Source: JBDGPU01 sp042219525
GTDB lineage: Archaea; Halobacteriota; Halobacteria; Halobacteriales; Haloferacaceae
Length of the DNA: 64,000 nucleotides
Assembly: GCA_042219525.1 (NCBI GenBank)
Contig: JBDGPU010000017.1
Span: 12,749-76,748 of the forward strand
Direction of reading: 5' to 3'
Each line of letters starts with the position of its first letter. The first letter of the stretch is position 1. The translations under genes were made by a program, and so were the position numbers. This document shows positions 1 to 8,888 of the stretch, in pieces. A model generated the notes under the pieces. The model made no database searches. It was not told where the DNA came from and saw only the letters and a list, made by a program, of their open reading frames with translations.

Positions 1-543
1 GTAGTCGTGGAGCCCCAGCGCCGGCCCGCCGGTGCCCGCGCCAACGTCGAGGACCCGGATCGTGCGGTCGAGGAGGGCGTTCTCGGTGAGGTCGTCGAGG
101 ACGTAGCCGATGGCGGCGTAGTAGTCGGGGAGGTGGTAGATCGCGTAACCGAGGGCGGCCTCGTGGTCGTACGCGACCTCATTCTCGTAGTAGTAGTCCT
201 CCTTCAGCTTCCGGATCGCCTCGCGGAGACGGTCGCCGGAGTCACCGCGGTGCCAGTTGGCGCCGTACTCCTCGACGAGGAGGTTCTCCAGCGCGATGCT
301 GTACGGCTCGGGAAACTCGCGGGGCTGCCAGCCGGGCTGGGGGACCGGCTCGTCCTCGACGGGGACGAAGGTGCCCTCGTCGGTCTCCCGGAGTGCGAGG
401 TCGTACGCCTCCTCTCGGAGGGTTTGGCGGACGACGGCGGGGTGCGCGCCGCCCGGAATGTATTCGGCGATCTCCTCGGGGTCGATCGGGCGGACGTTAC
501 GGAGGTACTTGGCGTTGTTACGGACGGCGTCTCTGTCTATCAT
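1..543 (-). CDS. Rsm22-type small ribosomal subunit methyltransferase family protein (3' part cut off)
   Basis: The reverse strand opens with ATG at 543 and reads without a stop to the window edge, giving 181 residues of the N-terminal part. It starts MIDRDAVRNNAKYLRNVRP and has a SAM-binding motif I at about residues 164-173 (VLDVGAGTGG). Haloarchaeal Rsm22-like proteins have this N-terminal helical region followed by a Rossmann methyltransferase domain; they are related to mitochondrial Rsm22/METTL17, which act in small ribosomal subunit assembly. The catalytic part and any Zn/Fe-S cysteines lie outside the window. The opposite strand is also open here but shows only biased antisense composition. 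Family assignment is from recalled N-terminal sequence; the methyltransferase fold is seen directly. Confidence 0.75.
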   Translation of the reverse strand, partial: MIDRDAVRNNAKYLRNVRPIDPEEIAEYIPGGAHPAVVRQTLREEAYDLALRETDEGTFVPVEDEPVPQPGWQPREFPEPYSIALENLLVEEYGANWHRGDSGDRLREAIRKLKEDYYYENEVAYDHEAALGYAIYHLPDYYAAIGYVLDDLTENALLDRTIRVLDVGAGTGGPALGLHDY

Positions 544-581
544 GGTGAAAGGCGGCGGTGCTGGGTGATCTGCTCGGTCTC

Positions 582-1343
582 TCAGTCGTGACGGTCGCGC
601 TCGACGCCCTCGCGGCGGGCCTGCTCGTAGAGGGCCTCGAACTCCTCGGGGTCGGCGTCGGCGATGTCCCGGGCCGCCTCGGCGACGTCGTCGGCGCCCT
701 CGAAGGCACGCTGAATCTCCGCGTACACCGCGGGCGACCCCTCGGTGACGGTGTCGGCGAGGTCGTCGAGCGCCGAGGAGACGGGCGTATGGAACTCCTC
801 GCGCACGTCCTCGCCCGCGAGGCGCCAGGCAATGATGGCCGCGTGCGCGCCCGCCTGCACGGTCTCCATTGCGTCGTCGTGCTCTGCGGCCGTGGTCTCG
901 AACACGTCGTTGCCTTGGCGCTCGACGTCCTCACAGATGGCGTCGACGACCGGTCCACCGTCGTCGACGACGACGGCGACGTTGCCGGGAACCCGCGGGG
1001 GCGCGAACAACGGATGGAAACTGGCGCGCTGGCAGTCGGGGCAGTGCTCCCGCATCGCCGCGATGGGGGTCGCCATCTCGCCGGAGACGTCGACCATCGC
1101 TTCGCTCGCGTTGTCGGCGTACTCCGCGACGGCGTCGGCGACGGCCGACATCGGGACGGCCAGGCAGACCGCGTCGAAGGTCTCCGTCGTGTCCGTCGGG
1201 ACTGCGCGGGCGTCGTCGGCCGCGGCAGTCGCTGCGGCGTCGCGTGCGACGGTCTCGTCGCGGTCGGTGAACGCGACGTCGGCCTCGACGGTGTCGGCGA
1301 TCCAGCGGCCGATCTCCCCGGCGCCGACGACGAGCAACTCCAT
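582..1343 (-). CDS. tyrA: Prephenate dehydrogenase (tyrosine biosynthesis)
   Basis: A 253-aa NAD(P)-binding protein that begins MELLVVGAGEIG, a Rossmann dinucleotide loop, as in TyrA-type prephenate/arogenate dehydrogenases. The central FHPLFAPP segment matches the family's conserved HP motif near the active site. The expected role is oxidative decarboxylation of prephenate to 4-hydroxyphenylpyruvate in the cytoplasm. I chose ATG at 1343 over an in-frame GTG at 1349 because a strong Shine-Dalgarno GAGGTGA lies immediately upstream of the ATG and overlaps the GTG. It has no chorismate mutase or ACT domain, so it is the short form. It sits 38 bp upstream of the Rsm22-like gene on the same strand. 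Confidence 0.85.
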   Translation of the reverse strand: MELLVVGAGEIGRWIADTVEADVAFTDRDETVARDAAATAAADDARAVPTDTTETFDAVCLAVPMSAVADAVAEYADNASEAMVDVSGEMATPIAAMREHCPDCQRASFHPLFAPPRVPGNVAVVVDDGGPVVDAICEDVERQGNDVFETTAAEHDDAMETVQAGAHAAIIAWRLAGEDVREEFHTPVSSALDDLADTVTEGSPAVYAEIQRAFEGADDVAEAARDIADADPEEFEALYEQARREGVERDRHD

Positions 1344-1427
1344 TCTCACCTCGACGTTGTGCAGCCCGGACTTAAAGGAGTTCGACTCCGGAGCAGCGAG
1401 GAAAGCGGCGGCGACAGTCGCGCGTGC

Positions 1428-2570
1428 TCAGTCCAGCAGCTGCTGCCCGATCGTGTTCCGGAGCACCTCGGAGGTGCCCTCGTAGATCTCGTTGAGCTTG
1501 GCGTCCCGGTAGTAGCGCTCGACCGGGAAGTCCTTCGTGTAGCCGTAGCCGCCGTGGACCTGAATCGCCTCGTTGGCGACCTCGCGGGAGATCTCCGAGG
1601 CGTACAGCTTCGCCTGCGCCGCCTCCTTGATGAAGTCCTCGCCGCGCATCTTCCGGTCGGCGGCCTTGTGCATCAGCAGCTCCGCGGCCTGGAGCTTCGT
1701 GTCCATGTCGGCGAGCTTGTGCTGGATCGACTGGAACTCGCCGATCGGCTGGTCGAACTGCTCGCGGTCGCCCGCGTACTCGACGGCGTCCTCGAGCGCC
1801 GCGCGCGCGATCCCAACTGAGCGAGCCGCGATGGTGATCCGGCCGCCGTTGAGCGTCTTCAGCGCCTGCACGAAGCCGTCACCCTCCTCGCCGAGGAGGC
1901 GGTCCTCGGGGATCCGCATGTCGTCGAAGCGGAGCTCGGCCGTCGGACAGCCCTTGTCGCCGAGCTTGTCCTCCGTGCCCTCGACGATGAAACCGTCGTC
2001 CTCCTCGGGGCGGACGACGAACGCCGAGATCCCGTCGCGCCCGGCGTCGGGGTCGGTCTTCGCGAACAGCGTGACCGTGTCCGCGACGGAGCCGTTCGAG
2101 ATCCAGAGCTTCCCGCCGTCGACGACGTACTCGTCGCCGTCCTTCTCGGCGCGCGTTTTCATCGACGGCACGTCGCTGCCGGCCTCCGCCTCGGAGAGCG
2201 CGAACGCCCCGATGTCCTCGCCGGTGTTTAGCGGCGTGAGGAACGCCTCCTTCTGAGCCTCGTCGCCGAACTCGTAGACCATGTTGCCCGCGAGGGAGGT
2301 GTGGGCGGCGACGACGGTGCCGAGCCCGCCCGAGCCACGGGCGATCTCCGAGAGGCCGATGGCGTAGGCGTGATAATCGAGGCCGGCGCCGCCGTACTCG
2401 GCCGGGAACGGCATGCCCATCAGCCCGAGTTCGCTCATCTCGTCGATGAGGTCGGCGGGGAACTCGTCCGTTTTGTCGATCTCGGCGGCCCGCGGCTTGA
2501 CCTCCTCGTCGACGAACTCCGCGACGGTGTCGCGGATCTGCTTCTGCTCCGGAGAGAGCGTGAAGTCCAT
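1428..2570 (-). CDS. Acyl-CoA dehydrogenase
   Basis: A 380-aa protein of normal length for FAD-dependent acyl-CoA dehydrogenases, which oxidise acyl-CoA to enoyl-CoA and pass electrons to ETF. The SEAEAGSD segment matches the flavin/substrate signature, and the C-terminal VHGGYGYT...RYYRDAK...IYEGTSEVLR block is diagnostic. The catalytic Glu is expected at E364 in IYEGT. Substrate chain length cannot be read from sequence. It is transcribed divergently from the squalene synthase gene; the 241-bp gap holds both promoters. A second, clearly different paralogue lies at 10108-11262. Confidence 0.92.
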   Translation of the reverse strand: MDFTLSPEQKQIRDTVAEFVDEEVKPRAAEIDKTDEFPADLIDEMSELGLMGMPFPAEYGGAGLDYHAYAIGLSEIARGSGGLGTVVAAHTSLAGNMVYEFGDEAQKEAFLTPLNTGEDIGAFALSEAEAGSDVPSMKTRAEKDGDEYVVDGGKLWISNGSVADTVTLFAKTDPDAGRDGISAFVVRPEEDDGFIVEGTEDKLGDKGCPTAELRFDDMRIPEDRLLGEEGDGFVQALKTLNGGRITIAARSVGIARAALEDAVEYAGDREQFDQPIGEFQSIQHKLADMDTKLQAAELLMHKAADRKMRGEDFIKEAAQAKLYASEISREVANEAIQVHGGYGYTKDFPVERYYRDAKLNEIYEGTSEVLRNTIGQQLLD

Positions 2571-2811
2571 ACTTGCCAGTTCGGCGGGCCGTCCTTAGAC
2601 GTTTCTACACGAACGTCCATCCGGGAAATCTCGGTTGGCGACGATAGCGCGACGAGCCAGCGGAGAAACCGAGTTAACCCTTCACACGAATCGGCGGGAA
2701 GCGAGCTAATCGACGGAGGGAGCTGCGCCGCCGCCGGCGACCCACCGGGTTCCGTGGCCTTCGCGCCCACGAGACTTTTTTATGCCGTCTGCGCGTAAAC
2801 GATATATCTGA

Positions 2812-3879
2812 ATGAGCGGACGCGACCACTCTCCCGGTGAACCTGACCTCGCGTGGTGCAACGAGGCGGTGCAGGGCGTTTCACGCACCTTCGCGCTGAC
2901 CGTCGACGTGCTGGAGGAACCGATGTCGACCCAGATCTGTCTCGGGTATCTCCTCTGCCGCGTCGCGGACACCGTCGAGGACGCCGCCCACATCCCCCCC
3001 GCGGAGCAGGCCGAATTGCTACGCACGTACGACGCCGTCCTCGACGAGGACGACGACACGACCATCACCGAGTTCCGGACCGCCGTCGACGAATGGGTCC
3101 CGGCCGAAAGCGAGCGCTCGGACGACTGGACGGTCGTCGCCGAGGCGCCGACCATCCTCGCGACGTTCGAGGAGCTGCCGGCGCACGTCCAGACCGCCAT
3201 CGTCCCGCCGGTCCGGGAGATGATCGACGGGATGGCGATGTTCGTCGAGCGGCACGCCGACGCCGGCGGGCTCCGGATCGACGACCGCGCCGAACTCGAG
3301 CAGTACTGCCACTACGCAGCCGGGACGGTCGGCAACCTCATCACGAACCTGCTGACCCGCGGTGACGTCGCCGAGGAGCGTGTGAACCGCCTCTACGACA
3401 CCGCCGAGGAGTTCGGCCTGCTGCTCCAGCTCGTCAACGTCTCGAAGGACGTCTACGACGACTACACGGAGGAAAACAACGTCTACATACCAGCCGAATG
3501 GCTCGAGGCCGAGGGCGTCGCTCAGGAGGACGTCATCGAACCGGACAACCGGGAGGAGTCCGCTCGTGCCGTCGACCGCACCGCCGATCACGCGCGGTCG
3601 TTCCTCGACGACGCGCAAGCGTACCTCGAGACGATGCCGATGCGCCACGGCAACACGATGGCGGCCTGGAGCGTGCCGTTCCTGCTGGCCGTGGGCACCC
3701 TCCGCGAGCTCGGTCACCGCCCCGAGGACGCGCTCTCGGAAACCGGCGTGAAGGTGTCCCGGCAGGAGGTGTTCGCGGTGATGGACGTCGCCAGCGACGC
3801 CGGCCGCGAATCGCTCGCGGACCTCCGGGAGACTATCGCCAGCAAGCCATTCCACCGCGCCGCCGGCTTCGCGGACTGA
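2812..3879 (+). CDS. Squalene/phytoene synthase family protein, probably squalene synthase
   Basis: A 355-aa all-alpha trans-isoprenyl diphosphate synthase head-to-head type enzyme. Both Mg-binding Asp motifs are visible: D53TVED57 following GYLLCRVA, and D213VYDD217. The first motif context (LLCRVADTVED) resembles squalene synthase (RALDTVEDD) rather than haloarchaeal CrtB (FFRIADEVVD), so farnesyl diphosphate dimerisation to squalene is more likely than phytoene formation. Squalenes are membrane lipids of haloarchaea. There is no C-terminal membrane anchor like that of eukaryotic squalene synthases. A T-rich TATA-like run lies about 35 nt upstream. Confidence 0.85.
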   Translation: MSGRDHSPGEPDLAWCNEAVQGVSRTFALTVDVLEEPMSTQICLGYLLCRVADTVEDAAHIPPAEQAELLRTYDAVLDEDDDTTITEFRTAVDEWVPAESERSDDWTVVAEAPTILATFEELPAHVQTAIVPPVREMIDGMAMFVERHADAGGLRIDDRAELEQYCHYAAGTVGNLITNLLTRGDVAEERVNRLYDTAEEFGLLLQLVNVSKDVYDDYTEENNVYIPAEWLEAEGVAQEDVIEPDNREESARAVDRTADHARSFLDDAQAYLETMPMRHGNTMAAWSVPFLLAVGTLRELGHRPEDALSETGVKVSRQEVFAVMDVASDAGRESLADLRETIASKPFHRAAGFAD

Positions 3880-3968
3880 GGCGACCGTTCGAACGAACCA
3901 CGACAGCGCCGCCCGCGTTCCGGAATCGGATCCACGTTCTTTTAACGACGCCGTGGGAAACGCAACAC

Positions 3969-4193
3969 ATGAGTTTTGAGAAGGAAGACAAGGTCGTTCT
4001 GCACGACAAGCACAGTGAGTACGACGGCGACGTCGGCACGGTCACGCAGGTAATGGAGACGATGTTCGGCGAGGACACGTACATCGTCAGCTTCGAGGAC
4101 GGCCAGGAGGCCGGCGTCGACGCCGATTCGCTCGAAGCCGCCGAGGAAGCCGACGTCGAGGTCGACGAAGACGCCGACGAGGACGCGGAATAA
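3969..4193 (+). CDS. DUF1918-like small SH3-fold protein
   Basis: A 74-aa acidic protein starting MSFEKEDKVVLHDKHSEYDG. The core resembles DUF1918/KOW-like small beta-barrels (G-x-V-G-T-V-T-Q-V ... YIVSFEDGQEAGV), followed by a low-complexity Glu/Asp tail of about 20 residues. The function is unknown. Its stop lies 19 bp before the RNA-binding protein gene, so the two may be co-transcribed. A TATA-like TTTTAACG lies about 20-28 nt upstream of the ATG. Confidence 0.75.
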   Translation: MSFEKEDKVVLHDKHSEYDGDVGTVTQVMETMFGEDTYIVSFEDGQEAGVDADSLEAAEEADVEVDEDADEDAE

Positions 4194-4212
4194 CCCCGAT
4201 CTGAGCGCCTCC

Positions 4213-4680
4213 ATGTCTCGAGTCCCACTCCACTACATCGACCTGCGGACGTTCTCGTACGCGACGGAGGACGACAAGCGCGTCGAGGAGGCGCTCCGCA
4301 CTTTCCTCCCCGAAGACTTCGAGTTAAGCCGTACGGAGAACGTCGGCCACCACGGCGACCGGATCGTCGTGTTCTCGGCCCGCGTCGAAAACGCCGACGA
4401 CATGCGACACGTCCTCGATAGACTCGGCGACATCGAGGAAGTCGACCGAGTCATCCGCGAGATGGACGAGCGCGTCGACGAGAACACCTCGCTGTTCCTC
4501 CGGCTGGACAAGCAGGCCGCGTTCAACAGCCTCGTCCGGCTCGGCCAGGGAATCACCCTCCGTGGCAAAGTCGAGGCCTACCCCGCGAAGAAGGAAGCCG
4601 CCGTCGAGAACGCGCGCGAGCTGCTGGCGGACGCGGCCGACGTCGACCTCGAATCGCTGGAGATCGACGACGAGGACTAG
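4213..4680 (+). CDS. RNA-binding protein of the COG1325 / PF01877 family
   Basis: A 155-aa protein with the archaeal PF01877 RNA-binding arrangement: MSRVPLHYIDLRTFSYATED at the N-terminus, a central HHGDRIVVFSARVEN strand, and FLRLDKQAAF followed by ITLRGKVEAYP near the C-terminus. COG1325 proteins have been predicted to act with the archaeal RNA-processing/exosome machinery; this is prediction rather than assay. It lies 19 bp downstream of the DUF1918-like gene, in the same direction. The highly acidic last 25 residues are typical of halophile proteins. Confidence 0.85.
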   Translation: MSRVPLHYIDLRTFSYATEDDKRVEEALRTFLPEDFELSRTENVGHHGDRIVVFSARVENADDMRHVLDRLGDIEEVDRVIREMDERVDENTSLFLRLDKQAAFNSLVRLGQGITLRGKVEAYPAKKEAAVENARELLADAADVDLESLEIDDED

Positions 4681-4709
4681 GCCCGCCGGCCGAAATCGAC
4701 GTTAGCTTC

Positions 4710-5264
4710 TCACGTCCACTTGATCGAGCAGCCACGCGAGGGCCGATCGGGGAGATCGACCGTCTCGCCGGCAAGCACGGCATCCACGGCGTCGCGGATG
4801 TAGTACTCGGACGGCTCCTCGTCCGGCCCGAGCGCGTCGTCGAGCCGACCGTGGTAGCGCAGCACCCAGTCGTCGTCCACGCGACCGAAGAGGAACGGGT
4901 CGGGGGTACAGACGGCGCCGTACGCCTGCGCGACGTCCTGGGACTCGTCGCGGAGATACGCGTCGTAGTCGACGGTTCCCGCGTCGACGTACTCCTGCAT
5001 CTTCTCGAAGGAGTCCTCCGGATACTCCGTCGCGTCGTTCGGGTTGATCCCGACGACGGCGAGGTCGTCGTACTCGTCGGCCAGCTCGTTGAGCAGGTCG
5101 AACTTCGCCTGCGCGTACGGGCAGTGGTTACAGGTGAAGACGACCAGCAACGCGCCGGCGTCGAACGAGTCGAGCGTGAACGTCTCCCCCTCGACGCCTG
5201 GAAGTTCAAAGTCGGGAGCCGCGTCGCCGCGTTCGAGTTCGGAATCGGATTCCTTCAGGACCAT
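4710..5264 (-). CDS. Thioredoxin-like (AhpC/TSA-Redoxin) family protein
   Basis: A 184-aa thioredoxin-fold protein. It has the peroxiredoxin/ResA-like entry GDAAPDFELPGV, a C45-N-H-C48 redox pair in FTCNHCPYAQAKF, and a cis-Pro region AVCTPDPFLF. Proteins with CNHCPY are usually annotated thioredoxin family and found as cytoplasmic soluble reductases; no signal peptide is seen. The start is ATG at 5264 (MVLKESDSEL); a longer in-frame reading to 5420 has non-coding composition and is rejected. It converges with the RNA-binding protein gene, with 29 bp between the stops. Confidence 0.85.
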   Translation of the reverse strand: MVLKESDSELERGDAAPDFELPGVEGETFTLDSFDAGALLVVFTCNHCPYAQAKFDLLNELADEYDDLAVVGINPNDATEYPEDSFEKMQEYVDAGTVDYDAYLRDESQDVAQAYGAVCTPDPFLFGRVDDDWVLRYHGRLDDALGPDEEPSEYYIRDAVDAVLAGETVDLPDRPSRGCSIKWT

Positions 5265-5438
5265 GTGTGGGGTTACTCGCGGGCGCCCGTAAAGGGCGCG
5301 ACGGCTCCGCGCGACGACTATTGTCGCTGTCGTAGTTGACGTTGCCATGCGTCGCTGCCGACGACCGCGACGCGAACCCTCGTCGACCAGCGCTGCCGCT
5401 ACCGACGGCTCGGTGGGCACCGCTCTCGTTTCGCCCGA

Positions 5439-5909
5439 TCAGGTGGGCGTCCGCGCGACAGCCACCAGCGTCGCAACGGCGACCCCGACGACCGCGAATC
5501 CGCCGGCGGCGACGGCGACGTACCGCGCTCGCCTCGCGGTCGTCGCCAGCGCGGAGTCGATCCTTCGGAGCAGCGCGCCGTCGCGGGGTCCGAGCGCGAG
5601 CACGTCGACGCCGGCAGCGAGCTGCACGCCGGTTTCGGCGACGAGCGCCAGAGTAACGAGAACGAAGCAGACGAACGCCATCGCCTTCCAGCGTTCGTGG
5701 GTCACGTCCCGGTTCTGCCGTGGCTCGAAGCCGGCGGGCTCACGGCTGTGGTCGCGAGGTAGCTCCTCGTCGCAAGGGCTGTTAGCGGCCGGCGGATGCC
5801 GGGCTCGGTGGGGACGAACTCTCGAGACTCCGAGCGTCGTATTGTCGGTAGGTACTCTTGGCGAACGACCCCCTCCATCGGTGTGATCGACGCCGTCGTG
5901 GTCGGTCAT
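5439..5909 (-). CDS. Hypothetical two-TM membrane protein
   Basis: I do not recognise this gene. The C-terminal 88 residues look coding, with two hydrophobic segments (about residues 77-100 and 130-153) separated by an Arg/Asp-rich loop. The first 68 residues are Pro/Arg/His-rich with no halophile-like acidity, so the true start may be the GTG at 5705 (VTHERWKAM...). It lies between the thioredoxin-like gene and the permease. Confidence is moderate for the membrane part and low for the N-terminus. Confidence 0.5.
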   Translation of the reverse strand: MTDHDGVDHTDGGGRSPRVPTDNTTLGVSRVRPHRARHPPAANSPCDEELPRDHSREPAGFEPRQNRDVTHERWKAMAFVCFVLVTLALVAETGVQLAAGVDVLALGPRDGALLRRIDSALATTARRARYVAVAAGGFAVVGVAVATLVAVARTPT

Positions 5910-6093
5910 AGTAGGCCGCGTTCGTCCCGGTCTGGGTGATAAACCTACGGGAGGGCCCAGACGGCGGGGTCACTGACGGACGTTGCGCTGGGATACTGTG
6001 GCGCAGTGGCTCGGCTCGTCGACTCGGAATTTTTAATGGCGTCGTCCGGGCAGTAATCTGCAGTAAGGCCCCAGGTGGGTCCGGAGAAATACT

Positions 6094-7629
6094 ATGGCTA
6101 CGGACGAAACGTCACAGTCGGGAGCGACGGTCGAAAGCGGCCGCACGGGGGAGCGCGAGGCCGCCTCGTTCGTCGAGTATGGTATCGAAGACAAACCGCC
6201 ACTTGGCGAGTCGGTGTTCCTGGGGATCCAGCACTACCTGACGATGGTCGGGGCGAACATCGCCGTCCCGCTGGTGCTGCTGGGGGCCATGGACGCGACG
6301 GCGACGCAGTCGGCGACACTCGTCGGCACGTTCTTCGTCGTCTCCGGGATCGCGACGCTGCTGCAGACGACGGTCGGGAACCGGTATCCCCTCGTCCAGG
6401 GAGCTTCTTTCGCCTTGCTGGCGCCCGCGCTCGCGATCATCGCCGCCGTCGGCGGCGACTTCGAGATCGCGATCCGACAGCTCCAGGGCGCGATCATCGT
6501 CGCAGCGCTGGTCCAGGTCGTCATCGGCTACGTCGGCCTGATGGGGCGGCTGAAGCGGTACCTCTCGCCGGTCGTCGTGGCGCCGGTGATCGTACTCATC
6601 GGGCTCTCGCTGTTCGACGTGCCACAGATCACGTCGACGAACCAGAACTGGTGGCTGCTCGGGCTGACGCTCGTGCTCATCGTCGGCTTCTCGCATTACC
6701 TCGAGCAGTACAGTCGCTACGCGCGGCTGTTCCCGGTCCTGCTCGGGGTCGTCACCGCCTACGTCGTCGCGGCCGTGCTCTCGGTGACGGGCGTGTACGG
6801 GCCGGAGACGGTCGGTTACGTCAACCTGGCCGCGCCGTTCGACGCGCCGACGCTGCTCGCGATCCACCCGCTCCAGTGGGGGATGCCGCTGTTCACCGGC
6901 TCGTTCATCGTCGGGATGTTCGCCGGCATCGTCGCCTCGATCATCGAGAGCTACGGCGACTACTTCGCCGTCGCCCGCCTGGCCGGCGTCGGCGCACCCT
7001 CGAAGAAGCGCATCAACCACGGCATCGGCATGGAGGGCGTCGGGAACGTCTTCGCGGGCCTGATGGGCACCGGCAACGGCTGTACCTCATACTCCGAGAA
7101 CATCGGCGCCATCGGGATCACCGGCGTCGCGTCGCGATGGGTCGTCCAGATTGGCGCCCTCGTGATGATCGTCGTCGGCTTCATCGGGCCGTTCGGCCAG
7201 TTCGTCGCGACGATCCCCTCACCCATCGTCGGCGGGCTCTTCATCGCGATGTTCGGCCAGATCGCGGCCGTCGGCATCTCGAATCTGAAGTACGTCGACC
7301 TCGACTCCCAGCGCAACGTGTTCACCATCGGCCTCGCGCTCTTCGCGGGCCTCGCGATCCCGGCCTACTTCGGCGGGCTGGAGGGGGCTGCCGCCTTCCG
7401 CGAGGGCATGTGGAGCGTCGCCGTGCTTGGCCCAATCCTCGGCCGCCGGATCGTCGCCGACACGATCTTCGTCATCGGCTCGACCGGCATGGCCGTCGGC
7501 GGGATCATCGCGCTCGTCCTCGACAACACGATTCCGGGAACCCGCGAGGAGCGCGGCCTCGACCAGTGGGAGAAGATCTCCGAGGCCGAACCCGAGTTCG
7601 AGACGGCCTTCGAGCGCCTCCGGAAGTAG
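6094..7629 (+). CDS. NCS2/NAT family nucleobase (uracil/xanthine) permease
   Basis: A 511-aa polytopic membrane protein with about 14 hydrophobic segments, the usual length for nucleobase-ascorbate transporters (UraA/UapA fold). Conserved features are the N-terminal GIQHYLTMVGANIAVPL helix, the TM8 region ESYGDYFAVARL, and TGNGCTSYSENIGAIG, which corresponds to the substrate-site segment TTYGENIG of UraA. It is a likely H+ or Na+ symporter of a purine or pyrimidine base; the exact base cannot be told. A TATA-like TTTTTAAT lies about 58 nt upstream, so this mRNA may have a short leader. Confidence 0.9.
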   Translation: MATDETSQSGATVESGRTGEREAASFVEYGIEDKPPLGESVFLGIQHYLTMVGANIAVPLVLLGAMDATATQSATLVGTFFVVSGIATLLQTTVGNRYPLVQGASFALLAPALAIIAAVGGDFEIAIRQLQGAIIVAALVQVVIGYVGLMGRLKRYLSPVVVAPVIVLIGLSLFDVPQITSTNQNWWLLGLTLVLIVGFSHYLEQYSRYARLFPVLLGVVTAYVVAAVLSVTGVYGPETVGYVNLAAPFDAPTLLAIHPLQWGMPLFTGSFIVGMFAGIVASIIESYGDYFAVARLAGVGAPSKKRINHGIGMEGVGNVFAGLMGTGNGCTSYSENIGAIGITGVASRWVVQIGALVMIVVGFIGPFGQFVATIPSPIVGGLFIAMFGQIAAVGISNLKYVDLDSQRNVFTIGLALFAGLAIPAYFGGLEGAAAFREGMWSVAVLGPILGRRIVADTIFVIGSTGMAVGGIIALVLDNTIPGTREERGLDQWEKISEAEPEFETAFERLRK

Positions 7630-7713
7630 GCCGGTCGGAGCCTCGCGAAGCGGAACGATCGACGTCGCGGGCGGTCGCGGTTCTTTTTACGCCCGTCTGG
7701 CAAACAACACTCA

Positions 7714-8321
7714 ATGGTGGATCCGATCGGCCCCGACGTCGACATCGAGGTCGGCGCCGACGCCGACACCGAGACGGTTCGCTACAGCGGCTACGACCGG
7801 CTGGATGGGTCCATCGTCGTCACCAACAAGCGACTCCTCGTCGGTCCTGGCGCTGAGGGGCTGGTCGGCGAGAGCGCTCGCGAAGCCGTCGCTGGCGACG
7901 ACGCAGGTGACAACAAGCACGGCGCCGGCGACGACGCAGGTGACAACAAGCACGGCGCCGGCGACGACGCACGGGCCGACGACCCCGACGTCGTCGCGGT
8001 CCCGCTCGAATCGATTCCGAACTGACAGGCGCACGCATCGACTGGTTCCAGCTCCTGATGGGACTTGCCATCGTCGGCTTCGGTGTGCTCTCGGTGGAGC
8101 GAACCCTGCTCGGCGGGCTCGCGTTCGTGGTAGCGGGCTTCGCCAGCCTGGCCCGGACCTGGCGGCGTCGCGGGCGCGTGCGCATTCACACGCACTCGCG
8201 ACCGAAACCGATCGACACCTACCCGGTTCACCAGGAGGCGTTCCTTGACGCGATCGACGAGGTGCTGACACCCATCCGAAGGAAACGCCCGCCCGAGAGC
8301 GATTCGGTCGGCTGGCCGTGA
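7714..8321 (+). pseudogene. PH-domain-like membrane protein gene split by a frameshift
   Basis: The first frame (7714-8025, 103 aa) contains a PH-like start (SIVVTNKRLLVGPG ... VVAVPLESIP) and stops at 8025. A second frame, open from about 8022 to 8321, continues with LTGARIDWFQLL, a hydrophobic hairpin, and a C-terminal RVRIHTHSRPKPIDTYPV strand with a final helix, as expected of bacterial-type PH (bPH2) membrane proteins. Adding one G near 8019-8020 would join them as ESIPELTGARIDW. Either a real 1-bp deletion inactivated the gene or the base is missing from the assembly. The first frame also carries a 33-bp tandem duplication. A TATA-like TTTTTA at 7684-7689 fits leaderless transcription from 7714. 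Confidence 0.65.
7894..7971 (+). repeat. 33-bp tandem repeat, 2.4 copies, inside the PH-like gene
   Basis: Two identical 33-bp units (7894-7926 and 7927-7959) and 12 bp of a third encode GDDAGDNKHGA twice, then GDDA. The insertion lies between the two PH-like strands, in a surface-loop position. It looks like recent slippage or unequal recombination. Confidence 0.9.
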
Positions 8322-8399
8322 CACGGCCCGGCTGGGGCACCCCTCGTCCGAAGTTGCGTCGGTCGCTACGTCTTTGAGGGCCCGGCTGAAAGAACACGT

Positions 8400-8888
8400 A
8401 TGAGCGACGAGCGGGAGGTCCTCGACGTACTGACGACGAACGCCCGCGAGAGCGTGGAAACCATCGCGGCACAGACGGGCCTCGAGCCGGCAGAGGTCGA
8501 GAACGCCATCGCGGCGCTGGAACGTGACGGCGTCGTCCACGGCTACCAGGCCGTCGTCGACTGGGATCGCGTCGAGGACCAGCAGGTACGGGCCGTCGTC
8601 GAGCTCAACGTCGAACTCGACCGCGAGACCGACTACGAGGAGATCGCCGACCGGATCGCGAAGTTCCCGGCGACGCACGCGCTTCACCTCGTCTCCGGCG
8701 ACTACGACTTCGCCGTCGAGGTTACTGGCAACTCGATGCAGGACGTCTCCCGCTTCATCTCCGAACAGGTCGTGCCGATGCCGGAAGTCACCCAGACGGT
8801 GACCCACTACATCATGGAGACGTACAAGGATGGGGGCATCCGCTTCGGCGACCGCGACGACGACGACCGCCTCTCCGTCTCTCCATGA
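8400..8888 (+). CDS. Lrp/AsnC family transcriptional regulator
   Basis: A 162-aa protein with an N-terminal winged helix (residues about 5-50: EVLDVLTTNARESVETIAAQ...) and a C-terminal RAM/ligand-binding ferredoxin-like domain (AVVELNVELDRETDY ... HLVSGDYDFAVEV). Archaeal Lrp-type regulators sense amino acids and control nitrogen and amino acid metabolism. The stop overlaps the start of the following aminotransferase gene by 4 nt (ATGA), so both are translated from one mRNA and the regulator probably controls, or senses products of, that enzyme. Confidence 0.92.
   Translation: MSDEREVLDVLTTNARESVETIAAQTGLEPAEVENAIAALERDGVVHGYQAVVDWDRVEDQQVRAVVELNVELDRETDYEEIADRIAKFPATHALHLVSGDYDFAVEVTGNSMQDVSRFISEQVVPMPEVTQTVTHYIMETYKDGGIRFGDRDDDDRLSVSP

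Noticed and set aside
558..1820. A 420-aa plus-strand reading frame through the tyrA region
   Set aside because: It is antisense to tyrA and the acyl-CoA dehydrogenase; it is Arg/Val/Leu/Gly-rich with no domain. Long antisense frames are expected in high-GC DNA.
6075..7856. A 593-aa Arg-rich frame across the permease
   Set aside because: Out-of-frame reading of the permease; it has no hydrophobic or domain pattern.
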